Below, piece by piece: positions 47,170 through 54,081 of a stretch of DNA of 54,081 nt. Position 1 is the stretch's first letter. Every line of letters starts with the position of its first letter. Made by a program: the position numbers and the translations under genes. The notes under the pieces were generated by a model. That model made no database searches. It had not been told where the DNA came from and saw only the letters and a program-made list of their open reading frames with translations. The DNA is taken from the IMG/VR virus record IMGVR_UViG_3300020021_000019, positions 1 to 54,081 of that record. One strand, given 5' to 3'. This stretch comes from a virus.

Positions 47170-47453
47170 GGAGCCTCCGAGGCGGGGGCGAGGGCGGCCA
47201 ACGCGGCGCGGCAGACGCACTCGGGAAGCGTACCCGAACTGTGAATCGCCCTGCGATCAGGTTGGGCGGTGAACTCAGCGCTCGTGCCGAACCCCTCGCA
47301 AACCTGCATCTCGCAATCCCACCCCAGCGCGGCCATGCGCTCGACCACCAGTTCCATACCGCTCCACGTCGAGGAGTAGTGGGGCACGATGGCGACCAGC
47401 CAGATCCACCCCATGACCTTCTCGGCCACCTCGGCGTCCAGGTCCCTACTCAT
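47166..47453 (-). CDS. Phage ABA-sandwich domain protein
   Basis: 95 residues. LDAEVAEKVMGW, then PHYSSTWSGMELVVERMAAL and a C-terminal ALAALAPASEA match the phage alpha-beta-alpha sandwich family of unknown function. Start MSRDLD at 47453. GTGA overlap downstream. Confidence 0.75.
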   Translation of the reverse strand: MSRDLDAEVAEKVMGWIWLVAIVPHYSSTWSGMELVVERMAALGWDCEMQVCEGFGTSAEFTAQPDRRAIHSSGTLPECVCRAALAALAPASEAP

Positions 47454-47643
47454 GGCGCCCCTCCGTGCTCGGGGGTGCGGCGCTACAGGAGCAGCCACGG
47501 GACGGCGAGCAGCCGCCGCGATTCGGCTCGGTAAGGTCTCGGCAGGTAAAGCAGACGCCGATATCAGTTCCGGAGCGCCACACCGCGAGCGGCAGGATAT
47601 GGCCGCACCCAAGACAAGCACCAACCTTCGGACTGTCAGGCAT
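47446..47643 (-). CDS. 65-aa zinc-ribbon protein
   Basis: CLGCGH (10-15) and CFTCRD (29-34) form a compact zinc ribbon; the tail is Cys/Ser-rich (GGCSPSRGCSCS). Overlaps both neighbours by 8 bp. Unknown function. Confidence 0.6.
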   Translation of the reverse strand: MPDSPKVGACLGCGHILPLAVWRSGTDIGVCFTCRDLTEPNRGGCSPSRGCSCSAAPPSTEGRHE

Positions 47644-47977
47644 CTTTTCTCTCCCTCTCCCGAAGTGAGCGGCAGTATTCTTCCGCGCCGAGGCGACGAA
47701 ACGCGAGGATGTGGCCGATGGTCGCCTGATGCATTGCGCCGGTCGCACCAAAGGGCTCGGCCGCTGCAATCACTGCGGCAGTAAGATCCTTCGCCGCCTG
47801 ATTCTCCTCTGTGATGACCCCGTAAATCCCCGGATAGCCTTGGAATTGCGGATCAGCTTCCGGGTGCGCCTCCATCCATTCGACGCCAGCCTTGACCATT
47901 GCGCGGCAAGTATCCTCGTAGCCGCCGCCCATGCCGCTGATCTCGCCCATCTCGGGCGTCCATTCGACGTAGCTCAT
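47636..47977 (-). CDS. Hypothetical protein
   Basis: 113 residues, aromatic and acidic N-terminus (MSYVEWTPEMGEISGMGGGY), helical C-terminus. TGATG/ATGA style overlap with the 204-aa gene. GGAGGGAG upstream of the start. No family recognised. Confidence 0.6.
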   Translation of the reverse strand: MSYVEWTPEMGEISGMGGGYEDTCRAMVKAGVEWMEAHPEADPQFQGYPGIYGVITEENQAAKDLTAAVIAAAEPFGATGAMHQATIGHILAFRRLGAEEYCRSLRERERKDA

Positions 47978-48588
47978 ACTCCCTCCTTTCCCGTGCTCGG
48001 GGACGCGGACAACAGCAGCCGAGCAGTCACCGTGGCGGGTGAGTCCTCGAACCACTCGACGCCTTCGGGCATTCCGTCGAAGTGCGTCACGGTGCCTTGC
48101 ATCGCCCCAACGCCGAGCCGTTCAGCCTCTGCGGCAACCGCGCCCTCCGTGTACCACTGGCGAGTGCCCGGCACACTGAGACCATTCTTGAGCGCCCACA
48201 GCCCCAGCCGGGCCAGTGGCGTCAGCGCGGCGGCGGCCTGCTCGGCGGCGGTGAGCTTGGCCGTCAGTGCCTCGATGCGGTGCAGATACCCGACGCCCCG
48301 CGTGCCGCAGTCCTCAATCTGGCGCGACAGGTCGGCCGTGATGCGCTGGCTCTCGTCCGCCCGTGCCTCGGCGGCGGTGAGGCGGGACTCGGCAGACGAC
48401 AGGGCCGCGTGATAACGGTTGAGCATGTCCAGCATCCGAACCGCAACAGTGCCGGAGTCGAGCCGAAAGGTCACAGTGTAGGGGAAATTGACGCCGTGCT
48501 CAGTCACCTGCCACGGACCTACGTGACCTTCCGGCAACTCAGGCGGCAGGTCCGTCATGGCCTGGATCGGCAGCGGGTCAGCCATCAT
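47974..48588 (-). CDS. Coiled-coil protein
   Basis: 204 residues. Residues 55-125 are a long heptad-rich helix (SSAESRLTAAEARADESQ ... RQIEDC). The N- and C-terminal parts are mixed. No family recognised. Start at the first of two adjacent ATGs. Confidence 0.6.
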   Translation of the reverse strand: MMADPLPIQAMTDLPPELPEGHVGPWQVTEHGVNFPYTVTFRLDSGTVAVRMLDMLNRYHAALSSAESRLTAAEARADESQRITADLSRQIEDCGTRGVGYLHRIEALTAKLTAAEQAAAALTPLARLGLWALKNGLSVPGTRQWYTEGAVAAEAERLGVGAMQGTVTHFDGMPEGVEWFEDSPATVTARLLLSASPSTGKEGV

Positions 48589-48886
48589 GTTTTCCGTTCC
48601 AGTCCGCATAGGGCGTTACCGGGAGACCTTGTTTGAGCCGGTATTGGCGATAGCCAACCCAGCGGAATGAGACGAGTTGGGCACCGGCTGCAATCGCCAG
48701 CGCCCGCTTTGACAGCGCAATATCGAAATGCACTTCCACGGGATGCCCCTCCGGCTTCTGAATCCACTTTCGCGCCACGCCGATCGTGTCAGCCATCGCC
48801 AGCAATTCCTCGCGAGTGTCGGCCACCATATGGCACATCTTCATCCGACCGAATGGGGCTTCCATGTCGTCCACGTAGACACTCAT
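48578..48886 (-). CDS. DUF4031 family protein
   Basis: 102 residues. MSVYVDDMEAPFGRMKMCHM, then ADTREELLAMAD, HFDIALSKRALAIAAGA match DUF4031. Function unknown; common in phage accessory regions. ATGA coupled to a 20-codon ORF. Confidence 0.85.
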   Translation of the reverse strand: MSVYVDDMEAPFGRMKMCHMVADTREELLAMADTIGVARKWIQKPEGHPVEVHFDIALSKRALAIAAGAQLVSFRWVGYRQYRLKQGLPVTPYADWNGKHDG

Positions 48887-48945
48887 CGTCCCGTCTCGCT
48901 CGTTTCGTGGATCGGCAGCGGGTCGCGTGGCTCAGGCGTCGGCAT
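48883..48945 (-). CDS. 20-codon micro-ORF
   Basis: MPTPEPRDPLPIHETSETGR. Starts inside the 3' end of the MazG-like gene and ends in ATGA with DUF4031. Its first codons copy the junction at 49229-49244. Confidence 0.4.
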   Translation of the reverse strand: MPTPEPRDPLPIHETSETGR

Positions 48946-49243
48946 GATGCAGCCACCTTCCGATAGTCTTGGCCTTGGCATCCTCAAACTCGTCGGCCAG
49001 CTCGTCATTGAGGATTCCAGCGCCCCACGCTCGCTTGAGAGCATGGCGAAGGTGGCCGACCTCCTTCGCGAGGAAGCGCCGATTGTCGCCCGCTTCCGGG
49101 TCGAGCGGGTTGCGGGACTCCAGCCCGTGCCGCTGAATCTTGGTCACGGCCTGAATTACCTCGGCACACTCCTCGGCGATCAGGGCCAGAATCTCCGCGT
49201 CCTGTGGCGAGAGTCCGTTAAAGTGTTTCTCAGGCGTCGGCAT
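48932..49243 (-). CDS. MazG-like pyrophosphohydrolase
   Basis: 103 residues. LIAEECAEVIQAVTKIQRHG supplies the EExxE metal-binding helix, followed by AGDNRRFLAKEVGHLRH with the second acidic motif. Fits the small all-alpha NTP pyrophosphatase fold. Likely adjusts nucleotide pools. Start at 49243 overlaps the upstream stop. Confidence 0.7.
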   Translation of the reverse strand: MPTPEKHFNGLSPQDAEILALIAEECAEVIQAVTKIQRHGLESRNPLDPEAGDNRRFLAKEVGHLRHALKRAWGAGILNDELADEFEDAKAKTIGRWLHHADA

Positions 49244-49964
49244 GGGCCGGAGCCTCCGGGAAAGTATCGGCCAGGTTCGCGTGGACCTTGGTGAAATGAG
49301 CGGCGGCCTCTGCCCATTGCTGGCGACCGCACGCCTCGCACTGCAACTGCTCGTCACCGCCATCAGTCCAGCCGGGAAAGCCGGGACCGCACTGTGGGCA
49401 GCCCTTCGTCGCCGCTGTCAGCCATGTCTCCCGAATCGCGTCCGCCCGCGCCTCGTCCCGCTCCCGCGCCACAGCGGCGAAGGCGGCGTCCTTGGCGGCG
49501 AAGGCGGCGAGGATCTGCGCTTGAAGCGTCTCCTTGTCCCGGTCGGATTCTTTCGATGCCCAAAGGTTGCCGCGCTCATAACTGCATGCGGAGTTTTCGG
49601 CCGCGAGACACGCCTCCCGGATAAGGTCCACCATCTCCTCGGGTGCCATCCGGGCCAGCCGCTCGACCGTGGCCGACTCCGACGCGGCAAGGTGGCCCCT
49701 GACCGTTCCGTCATCTGGAATACCCGTCGCGATTACCCGCATGGCTTCGCTCAACGGCATTGCCAAGTCGTCGCGCTCGGACGTGAAGTCGGCAATCTGC
49801 GCCTTGGCCTGCTGCTCGGTGTACAGGCCAGCGTTGAGTAGTTGGCCGGTGTAGCCGATGCCCTCTGCTCGCCAGAAGATTTCTTCCCGTGGCTTGTAGA
49901 TCACCCACGGCTCGGCGCTGCCCGGCGTTGGGGCGGAGGGGGAATCAGCAGACAAGTCGGACAT
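49230..49964 (-). CDS. Hypothetical protein with coiled coil and zinc ribbon
   Basis: 244 residues. Central charged coiled coil (ESDRDKETLQAQILAAFAAK), then a C-terminal zinc ribbon CPQCGPGF ... CEACGRQ. Start at MSDLSADSP with AAGGA upstream. No family recognised. Confidence 0.6.
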   Translation of the reverse strand: MSDLSADSPSAPTPGSAEPWVIYKPREEIFWRAEGIGYTGQLLNAGLYTEQQAKAQIADFTSERDDLAMPLSEAMRVIATGIPDDGTVRGHLAASESATVERLARMAPEEMVDLIREACLAAENSACSYERGNLWASKESDRDKETLQAQILAAFAAKDAAFAAVARERDEARADAIRETWLTAATKGCPQCGPGFPGWTDGGDEQLQCEACGRQQWAEAAAHFTKVHANLADTFPEAPAHADA

Positions 49965-50172
49965 GCACGAATCCTTCCCGTTGAGCGCAGGGCACCCGTT
50001 CATCGGCGCCTGCGAGAGTGGCGTGGCCCTGCCTGGCGACCTGCCAGCCGTGGGTCGTTCCGGCCAGGATCTCGCGGTCGGCAAACTCCTTGACCGCTTC
50101 GTCATCCCATTCGGTCGGGACACAAACCTGCATATCGAGCATCCCTGATTGGGTCACTTGCGCGCCGCTCAT
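49945..50172 (-). CDS. Small acidic protein
   Basis: 75 residues: MQVCVPTEWDDEAVKEFADR and a TTHGWQVARQGHAT segment. Start by ATGA overlap. Small strand-helix fold; no family recognised. Confidence 0.6.
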   Translation of the reverse strand: MSGAQVTQSGMLDMQVCVPTEWDDEAVKEFADREILAGTTHGWQVARQGHATLAGADERVPCAQREGFVHVRLVC

Positions 50173-51008
50173 TGCCCGGCTCTCCCGAGGGCGACAATCA
50201 GGGTGTCCGCCGTGTGGCGCTGGCCGCGGAGCGCGTCGATCCTGGCCTTCAGGTAGCGCGGGCCGAACAGGGCGAACGCGGCGCGGAGGGCGACGCACTG
50301 CGCTCCCGTCATCTCCCGCTTCATTCCCTGATCGCCGAGAGAATTGTAGAACGCCTGCTGCTCTTTGCCGCTGGGCCAGAACGATGTGCCCTTGCAGCGC
50401 TCGCTGAACGGCTCTGTGTCCGCCTCGTGGGCCGCTGGGGGCGCGACCGGGTACGCATCACCGGAGCGGCGGCCCGCCAGCCCGCCCCACTCTAATGCGA
50501 GTCGGGAGAGATGACTCGTCCCAGCGTTAGGCCGGCGCCAGTACCCTCTTCCGGTAGCACGGTGACTGTCCTCCCACGGCCTCACCCGCCGATTCGCCTC
50601 CCCGTGTCGCCGCTCCTCGCCGATCCACTTGCCTTCCCGGCTCGTCCCCTCGGGCACGGGTTCCCGCAGGGACCGGCGGTCGGAAGCGGGAACATGGTTG
50701 CGACTGATCTTGGCCCAGCCCTCGGCCTCCCTGAACGCCCAATAGTGGCGGCCCCTGTAGATCAGGCCATCGGTCCAATCAACCTTCCGCCGCTCACCCT
50801 TGCGCTCATCGGCCACCATGCTCACGGAACAGCCGCCACCAGTAGCGTTACCCCACACCTTCCGGCGCTCGTACCGCTTCTCCTGCGGCGCCACGGCCCG
50901 GAGGCCAGCGGCGTGCAGGCTCTCGATAAACTCGGCAGTCCAGTAGCCACCACGGGCCACCAACGCCGTGCGAATCGCCTCGATTTCGTCGCGTGCGGCG
51001 GGCGTCAT
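50169..51008 (-). CDS. Hypothetical protein
   Basis: 279 residues; N-terminal helical (DEIEAIRTALVARGGYWTAE), a long Arg/Glu/Gly-rich middle, and a C-terminal helical part (FGPRYLKARIDALRGQRHTA). May be DNA-binding. No known domain. ATGA overlaps at both ends. Confidence 0.55.
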   Translation of the reverse strand: MTPAARDEIEAIRTALVARGGYWTAEFIESLHAAGLRAVAPQEKRYERRKVWGNATGGGCSVSMVADERKGERRKVDWTDGLIYRGRHYWAFREAEGWAKISRNHVPASDRRSLREPVPEGTSREGKWIGEERRHGEANRRVRPWEDSHRATGRGYWRRPNAGTSHLSRLALEWGGLAGRRSGDAYPVAPPAAHEADTEPFSERCKGTSFWPSGKEQQAFYNSLGDQGMKREMTGAQCVALRAAFALFGPRYLKARIDALRGQRHTADTLIVALGRAGQ

Positions 51009-51166
51009 CGGATCAATGGGAGCCTCGCCGGGTCGATGCCGTACTCATCGCACACCCAGCGGAGCACCTTGGGCCTATCCTGCCACTCCAGATCCTCCAG
51101 CGCGTGGAGCGACCGGTCGAGTGCCAGCGCCAACTTCCGGCGCTTTGAAATCAGTTGCGTTGCCAT
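51005..51166 (-). CDS. 53-aa hypothetical protein
   Basis: MATQLISKRRKLALALDRSL, then VLRWVCDEYGIDPARL. Helical, AGGAGG upstream, ATGA overlap at the end. No family recognised. Confidence 0.6.
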   Translation of the reverse strand: MATQLISKRRKLALALDRSLHALEDLEWQDRPKVLRWVCDEYGIDPARLPLIR

Positions 51167-51187
51167 GTCTCGCGCTCCTCCTGGGGG

Positions 51188-51559
51188 TTAGGCGGGGACC
51201 GAATGTGATTCCGCGCTGTCGGAGCAGATGAGGTCGCAGAGAGCCTCATGCGCCTTGCGAAGTGCGGCGCGATGCTTTTCGCCCACGTTCCTGAGGGGCA
51301 CCTTCGCCGTCATCTTCGTGCGTTCATTGCGGACCTCAATCCACACCATCTTCTCGCGGGGCGGCTTGCGAAATGCGGAGCCTTCAGGCGGCCGAGTCTG
51401 CGAGAGACGGGAATCCTCGTTCGTCCACTCGGGACTATCCGCAGTGATGGCGTCATTGCGATGGTTACCACGGTGCCCTGCCTTTTTCTGGCAGGGCCAG
51501 CGGAGCCAGAACTTGCCGCTCCGACCGCAAATAATCGTATTGGGGCACTGGTCTTTCAT
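51188..51559 (-). CDS. Hypothetical protein with N-terminal Cys motif
   Basis: 123 residues. CPNTIICGRSG and PCQKKAGHRG provide Cys/His for a zinc site. Central basic part, C-terminal helix (EKHRAALRKAHEALCDLIC). Start at 51559 by ATGA overlap. Confidence 0.55.
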   Translation of the reverse strand: MKDQCPNTIICGRSGKFWLRWPCQKKAGHRGNHRNDAITADSPEWTNEDSRLSQTRPPEGSAFRKPPREKMVWIEVRNERTKMTAKVPLRNVGEKHRAALRKAHEALCDLICSDSAESHSVPA

Positions 51560-51825
51560 CGGGCGCAATCTCCCTTGCTCATTGGTTTAGGACACAGACT
51601 CGTCAGCGGGGCCCGCAGGGCAATGGCGATCCGCCACGCTACGTCGATGGCGAGAACCTGCTGGCCGAGTTCGATGAAACCGAATGTCGCCCTAGAAATG
51701 CCAACCATCTCGGCGACCCTCGTTTGATTCAGTCCGCGCCGCTTCCTCGCCTTGCGGATTAGTAGCCCACACTCAGCGCGGAAATCCTTCTTGTCGTTCT
51801 CGGTCCACTGGTGCTCCGCTGCCAT
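51556..51825 (-). CDS. XRE-family helix-turn-helix regulator
   Basis: 89 residues. RKARKRRGLNQTRVAEMVGI, then SRATFGFIELGQQ, AWRIAIALRAPLTSLCP is a typical XRE/Cro domain. Start MAAEHQ at 51825. A second lambda-repressor-like regulator, deep in the early operon. Confidence 0.8.
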   Translation of the reverse strand: MAAEHQWTENDKKDFRAECGLLIRKARKRRGLNQTRVAEMVGISRATFGFIELGQQVLAIDVAWRIAIALRAPLTSLCPKPMSKGDCAR

Positions 51826-51853
51826 TGTCGCGCTCCTGTGTCGGTGCTGGGGG

Positions 51854-52201
51854 TTAGGCCGAGCGGTCCTGCCAGGCCGTTTCGGCCAAATACCGCTCCG
51901 TGAACTCATGGGCCAGGGCCTTCAGGCAGACGCCGTACTTCCGCTCGAAGGACTTGATCCCGTCTTCCTGTTCGCCGTGGTGCCGCCGGCACCCGGGGTA
52001 GACATTGTGCTCATCGCGGCCACCGGCTCCCCGCGTCTTGACGTGGCAACAGTCAGAGACCAGTCGGTTGCCTTCCCGCAGAAACCCGTCGCATTCGCAG
52101 GGCGTTCGGCCGGCCAAGATGCACGGTTGCCGGCGGATGAAGGCCCGCAATCCGTGATTCGGGACGATAGGCTCCGGCTTGGGAATCGAGGAGCGGATCA
52201 T
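51854..52201 (-). CDS. DUF968-like HNH nuclease
   Basis: 115 residues. CCHVKTRGAGGRDEHNVYPG then CRRHHGEQEDG is the conserved block of the DUF968/HNH phage nuclease group: Cys/His metal ligands and the catalytic His. Starts by ATGA overlap with the preceding gene. Likely a recombination or resolvase-type nuclease. Confidence 0.75.
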   Translation of the reverse strand: MIRSSIPKPEPIVPNHGLRAFIRRQPCILAGRTPCECDGFLREGNRLVSDCCHVKTRGAGGRDEHNVYPGCRRHHGEQEDGIKSFERKYGVCLKALAHEFTERYLAETAWQDRSA

Positions 52202-52596
52202 GCCGCCCTCCGGTATACCATCTGAGAATTTCCATGGCTCTTGAGTATGAAGCTCCTGCGCCGCTCGCCCGTCGGTTCCAACCCGTCCCGGCGCATCACG
52301 GTGGGCAGGAAGCTCAGGAACCGCTGGTCACTGCTCTTGGGGATGAGGCCCCGCAACTCGCCGTAGTAGCGGACGTCGGCCGGGATGATGCCGGCTCGGC
52401 CCGCCTTGTCGGCCAGCTCCCGCGCGATCGGGACGAGCTTGGCGATCAACTCTTCCTTCCCGGCTGAGGCCTGGGCCAAGCCCTCACGCCCAGCCGCGAT
52501 CGAGCGGGCCGGATCCGGCTTCCGGGTCAGCTGGTCGAACAGGCCGAACGTTGCCTGCTGGCTCGGCAGCAACGGCTTCACGTCGCGGCGCTTCAT
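52198..52596 (-). CDS. Hypothetical protein
   Basis: 132 residues; MKRRDVKPLLPSQQATFGLF, helical middle, and C-terminal GLIPKSSDQRFLSFLPTVMR. Looks like a small DNA-binding protein but no family is assigned. Start fixed by ATGA overlap. Confidence 0.6.
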   Translation of the reverse strand: MKRRDVKPLLPSQQATFGLFDQLTRKPDPARSIAAGREGLAQASAGKEELIAKLVPIARELADKAGRAGIIPADVRYYGELRGLIPKSSDQRFLSFLPTVMRRDGLEPTGERRRSFILKSHGNSQMVYRRAA

Positions 52597-52778
52597 GCGG
52601 GTCTCTTCTTCGGTTGGAGCGACCGTCCGTGCCGGGCCGGGTAGTCCTCTTCGTTCCGTCGCCGACCACCCATGCCGCGCGCATTGAGCTGGGTCCGGCG
52701 ATTGTCCTTGAACGGACCTCCGCACTCGGCGCACTCGCACAGGTACTGGCGGCGGTCCCGATCGGCCCGGCGCTTCAT
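52593..52778 (-). CDS. 61-aa basic zinc-binding protein
   Basis: Arg-rich with CECAECGG (14-21). ATGA overlaps at both ends. Probably nucleic-acid-binding. Confidence 0.55.
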   Translation of the reverse strand: MKRRADRDRRQYLCECAECGGPFKDNRRTQLNARGMGGRRRNEEDYPARHGRSLQPKKRPA

Positions 52779-53884
52779 GCGGCACCCGAGACGTCTGGGC
52801 TGATCCGCTTCCGCGCGAGCTCGATATAGGCCGGCTTGAGGTCGATGTGGACTGCCGCGCGTCCCAGGCCGAGCGCCACCTTCGCCGTGGTGCCGGCGCC
52901 GCCGAACGGGTCGAGCACGGTGTCGCCGATAGCCGAGCCCGCCAGAATGCAGCGCCGCGGGATTTCCTCGGGGAAGGTGGCGAAGTGGGCACCCTTGTAC
53001 GGCTTGCAGTTGATTGTCCAGACGGATCGTGCGTTGCGAGTCTCAGGGTTCACCCCAAATCGACGGGTCGATTTTCCCGTCTGCCGGTGGCCACCGCTCA
53101 GGCCATCCGTGCCCGGATCGAATCGAGCCTCGGCCCCGGTCGTGGACACCTCGGCAATCGCGGCCGCGTTGAAGTAGTACCGGCGCTGTTTGGCGAAGAG
53201 GAACAGGTATTCATGGGCCCGGGTGGGCCGGTCCCGGACGCTCTCAGGCATCGGGTTCCGCTTGTGCCAGATGATGTCCTGCCGGAGCACCCAGCCATCC
53301 TCCTGAAGCGCGAAGGCCGCCCGCCAAGGGAGCCCCAGCAAGCTCTTCAGTGGCAGCCCGCCGAACGCTCGGCGAACGGTGGTGTTCCGGCTCTCCCGCT
53401 GGTTGTCGCGGGAACCTTCCAGCGTTGAGCCGGCATCCGAGCCCCGCCCGCCATCGGTGTAGCAATCCCCGAGGTTGAGCCAAAGGGTTCCATCCGGGGT
53501 GAGGACCCGCCGCACTTCCCGGAAGATCTCGACCAGCCTGGCCACGTACTCCGCCGGCGAATCTTCCACTCCGACCTGGTGGTCGATCCGCCTGGCCCCG
53601 CACGGGCATTGCGAACGGACAGGAACGGCGTAGGCAGATTTGGCCGGCTGACCGCCCCGAGTATTCGAGAACCGACCATGGCCCTCGCCGGCGCCGGTGG
53701 TGTCGTTGCGCGGCTTCACCCGCCCGCGGTGAGGACAGTCCGGCTCCCCGCCTTCCCACTGGCCGGTTCCGTAGTCCCGGAGCCCCCAGTACGGCGGACT
53801 GGTCACACAGACGCGGGCCGAGGCCTCCGGCAGTGTCCGGAGAACCGTGGGCGCATGGCCGGTGAGCAGTTGGAGCGAAGTCAT
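52775..53884 (-). CDS. DNA methyltransferase (N6-adenine or N4-cytosine), amino type
   Basis: 369 residues. Motif IV VTSPPYWGLRDYGTG (28-42) comes first and motif I (FGGAGTTAKVALGLGRAAVH) last, the beta-class order. TSPPYW is common to N4-cytosine and N6-adenine enzymes. CPCG and CPHRG in the insert may bind zinc. Overlaps DUF1064 (ATGA). Second methyltransferase in the genome. Confidence 0.88.
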   Translation of the reverse strand: MTSLQLLTGHAPTVLRTLPEASARVCVTSPPYWGLRDYGTGQWEGGEPDCPHRGRVKPRNDTTGAGEGHGRFSNTRGGQPAKSAYAVPVRSQCPCGARRIDHQVGVEDSPAEYVARLVEIFREVRRVLTPDGTLWLNLGDCYTDGGRGSDAGSTLEGSRDNQRESRNTTVRRAFGGLPLKSLLGLPWRAAFALQEDGWVLRQDIIWHKRNPMPESVRDRPTRAHEYLFLFAKQRRYYFNAAAIAEVSTTGAEARFDPGTDGLSGGHRQTGKSTRRFGVNPETRNARSVWTINCKPYKGAHFATFPEEIPRRCILAGSAIGDTVLDPFGGAGTTAKVALGLGRAAVHIDLKPAYIELARKRISPDVSGAA

Positions 53885-54081
53885 ACGGCCGGTACCTCCT
53901 CGATCTTCCAGCCCTTGGTCTTGCGATCGCGAGTCACCGACCGGAAGACGTAGCAGTCATGGATCACCGCGGCCGTCTTGATCTTGACCCGCGCATCGTC
54001 CTCCCAGAACCCCTTTACCTCGTGATACTCCTCCGTGCCGTCGACCAGGATCACCCGATAGTCCGGCGTGTCGAACGTGAG
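53881..54081 (-). CDS. DUF1064 family nuclease, C-terminal part (cut by window end)
   Basis: The same gene as at 1-301. This end adds the final 21 codons (FRSVTRDRKTKGWKIEEVPA, then V and stop) beyond the repeated part. The TGA overlaps the methyltransferase ATG (ATGA). Confidence 0.75.
   Translation of the reverse strand, partial: LTFDTPDYRVILVDGTEEYHEVKGFWEDDARVKIKTAAVIHDCYVFRSVTRDRKTKGWKIEEVPAV
53946..54081. repeat. Terminal direct repeat (right copy; circular overlap)
   Basis: Matches bases 1-136 at 135 of 136 positions. See the left copy. The match ends with the window. Confidence 0.9.

Noticed and set aside
1-54081. CRISPR arrays, rRNA genes, insertion sequences
   Set aside because: No regular spacer-repeat pattern, no rRNA signature sequence, and no transposase-like ORF were seen on either strand.

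Overview
The window is the essentially complete genome of a temperate, high-GC, lambda-like siphovirus, assembled as a circle. Bases 1-136 reappear at 53946-54081 with one mismatch, and one gene (DUF1064 nuclease) runs across the join, so the unit genome is about 53,945 bp. Nearly everything is on the minus strand, read right to left, as one almost unbroken chain of genes joined by 4-bp ATGA/GTGA overlaps. An intact phage attachment site, rather than separate attL and attR, says this is the excised or virion form. Lipoprotein signals and a spanin-like gene point to a Gram-negative host. The style of the lipoprotein and secreted N-termini recalls Gemmatimonadota, but that is a weak inference.

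Layout in transcription order. (1) Control region, 7.3-9.2 kb: a plus-strand XRE-type repressor faces a minus-strand early operon whose first gene is a ribbon-helix-helix protein. A plus-strand lipoprotein plus small zinc protein looks like a moron. (2) Early operon, 7.3 kb leftward to 1 and, across the circle join, from 54 kb to 45.6 kb: an SSB-like protein, small membrane and zinc proteins, DUF3820, a LexA-type DNA-binding domain, a C5 cytosine methyltransferase, two ASCH proteins, DUF1064 and DUF968 nucleases, an N6/N4 methyltransferase, a second XRE regulator, MazG-like, DUF4031 and ABA-sandwich proteins, and several micro-ORFs. (3) Integration module, 43.7-45.6 kb: excisionase-like HTH protein, tyrosine integrase, and an attP built on the 3' half of a tRNA-Ile(GAT) with five arm-type repeats. 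(4) Replication, 40.5-43.7 kb: a replication initiator with 11-bp iterons inside its own linker coding sequence (as in lambda O) and a HerA/FtsK-like ATPase. (5) Packaging and head, 30.2-39.9 kb: terminase small and large subunits, portal, Mu-F-like minor head protein, scaffold, decoration and major capsid proteins, and a DnaT_2-type connector. A good sigma70-type promoter drives scaffold and capsid. A non-coding RNA region with repeated hairpins and a terminator separates scaffold from decoration protein. (6) An accessory block at 24.6-30.2 kb splits the normally adjacent head-tail connector genes. (7) Tail, 12.2-24.6 kb: gp10-like and terminator proteins, tube, HNH endonuclease, G/GT chaperones with a -1 frameshift site, tape measure (894 aa), and a 1368-aa fused glycosidase-hub-propeller tip protein. 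(8) Lysis, 9.2-12.2 kb: lipoprotein, membrane proteins, a stand-alone response-regulator receiver domain, DUF5675 and an i-spanin-like protein.

The least expected items are the conserved-loop hairpin array before the capsid genes, the receiver domain inside the lysis cassette, the nine-repeat protein of the accessory block, and the propeller inserted in the tail hub.
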